The notes under the pieces: model-generated | Told to the model about the DNA's origin: nothing | The model's input: only the letters and a program-made list of their open reading frames with translations | The model's database searches: none | Program-made: the position numbers and the translations under genes | Part shown: positions 5,074 through 5,162 of the stretch, in pieces | How positions within the stretch are numbered: position 1 is the stretch's first letter | How the letters are laid out: each line of letters starts with the position of its first letter | NCBI GenBank assembly: GCA_021794775.1 | Contig: JAJYQG010000172.1 | Span: 1 to 5,162, forward strand | Direction of reading: 5' to 3' | DNA: 5,162 nucleotides | Source: Pseudomonadota bacterium | GTDB lineage: Bacteria; Pseudomonadota; Gammaproteobacteria; Burkholderiales; Ferrovaceae

Positions 5074-5162
5074 ATGGATCTTCAGAAAGACCAACCCACG
5101 CAAATGTACTCGTTTCGCCTGGCAACTGCGGTCAAGGCGCAACTGGAAGAACTCGCAAAGGA
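5074..5162 (+). CDS. Ribbon-helix-helix (Arc/CopG-type) DNA-binding protein, partial (3' end outside window)
   Basis: The ATG at 5074 is preceded by AGGAG (5061-5065) with an 8-base spacing and by a consensus promoter. The 29 residues in view, MDLQKDQPTQMYSFRLATAV followed by KAQLEELAK, fit the start of a ribbon-helix-helix fold: a short beta strand (QMYSFRL, about 10-16) that would enter the DNA major groove, then an amphipathic helix (AVKAQLEELAK). Such dimers act as transcription repressors, plasmid copy or partition regulators, or antitoxins. The missing part would show whether helix 2 and a toxin-binding tail exist, and whether a partner toxin gene follows. Position and the palindrome beside its promoter suggest autorepression and possibly control of the leftward operon. 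The fold call rests on few residues. Confidence 0.7.
   Translation, partial: MDLQKDQPTQMYSFRLATAVKAQLEELAK

Noticed and set aside
1..5162. CRISPR array, tRNA or rRNA
   Set aside because: No regularly spaced repeats, no tRNA-like cloverleaf with the T-loop consensus, and no rRNA stretch noticed on either strand.

Overview
The window is an accessory region, probably from a proteobacterium (a plasmid, genomic island or prophage-like element is more likely than a core locus). The grounds are consensus sigma70-type promoters spaced at 17 bases, good Shine-Dalgarno sites, moderate GC content with a strongly AT-rich patch, and gene types typical of mobile elements. The taxon cannot be fixed further from the sequence.

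Layout. Positions 1-103 are the right end of an IS200/IS605-family element on the + strand: the last 19 codons of tnpB, then the GAAT guide tetranucleotide, a perfect 8-bp hairpin and the TCAA end. This is also the 3' part of an omega RNA whose guide would be the flank from 104. Positions 104-264 hold no gene I can support and no convincing terminator. Next, on the - strand, is a full-length RecJ-type exonuclease (265-1974) with its own near-consensus promoter in the 62-base gap upstream. Upstream of that lies a tightly packed five-gene - strand operon (4909 down to 2037). In transcription order it encodes an ATP-grasp ligase-like protein, an exported AHH-family nuclease (likely toxin), a probable Imm11/DUF1629-like immunity protein, a 66-aa protein of unknown function, and a fusion of a macro-like domain with a YspA-type SLOG domain. 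All four junctions overlap (one TGATG, three ATGA), so these genes are very likely translated as a coupled unit. recJ may be a sixth member by read-through because no terminator is visible before it.

The intergenic region 4910-5073 is a compact divergent control region with two sigma70 promoters (TTGACA-17-TACAAT leftward, TTGACA-17-TATACT rightward). Between them are two inverted repeats that look like operators. The rightward gene begins at 5074 and is cut by the window end; its first 29 residues look like a ribbon-helix-helix DNA-binding protein, so it may repress itself and the operon.

Reading as a whole: a nuclease/immunity pair sits inside an operon with an ATP-grasp enzyme and a nucleotide/ADP-ribose-type macro-SLOG protein, next to a DNA-end-processing exonuclease and possibly under a divergent RHH regulator. 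The nuclease and RecJ calls rest on visible motifs. The immunity call, the joint function and the regulation are inference.
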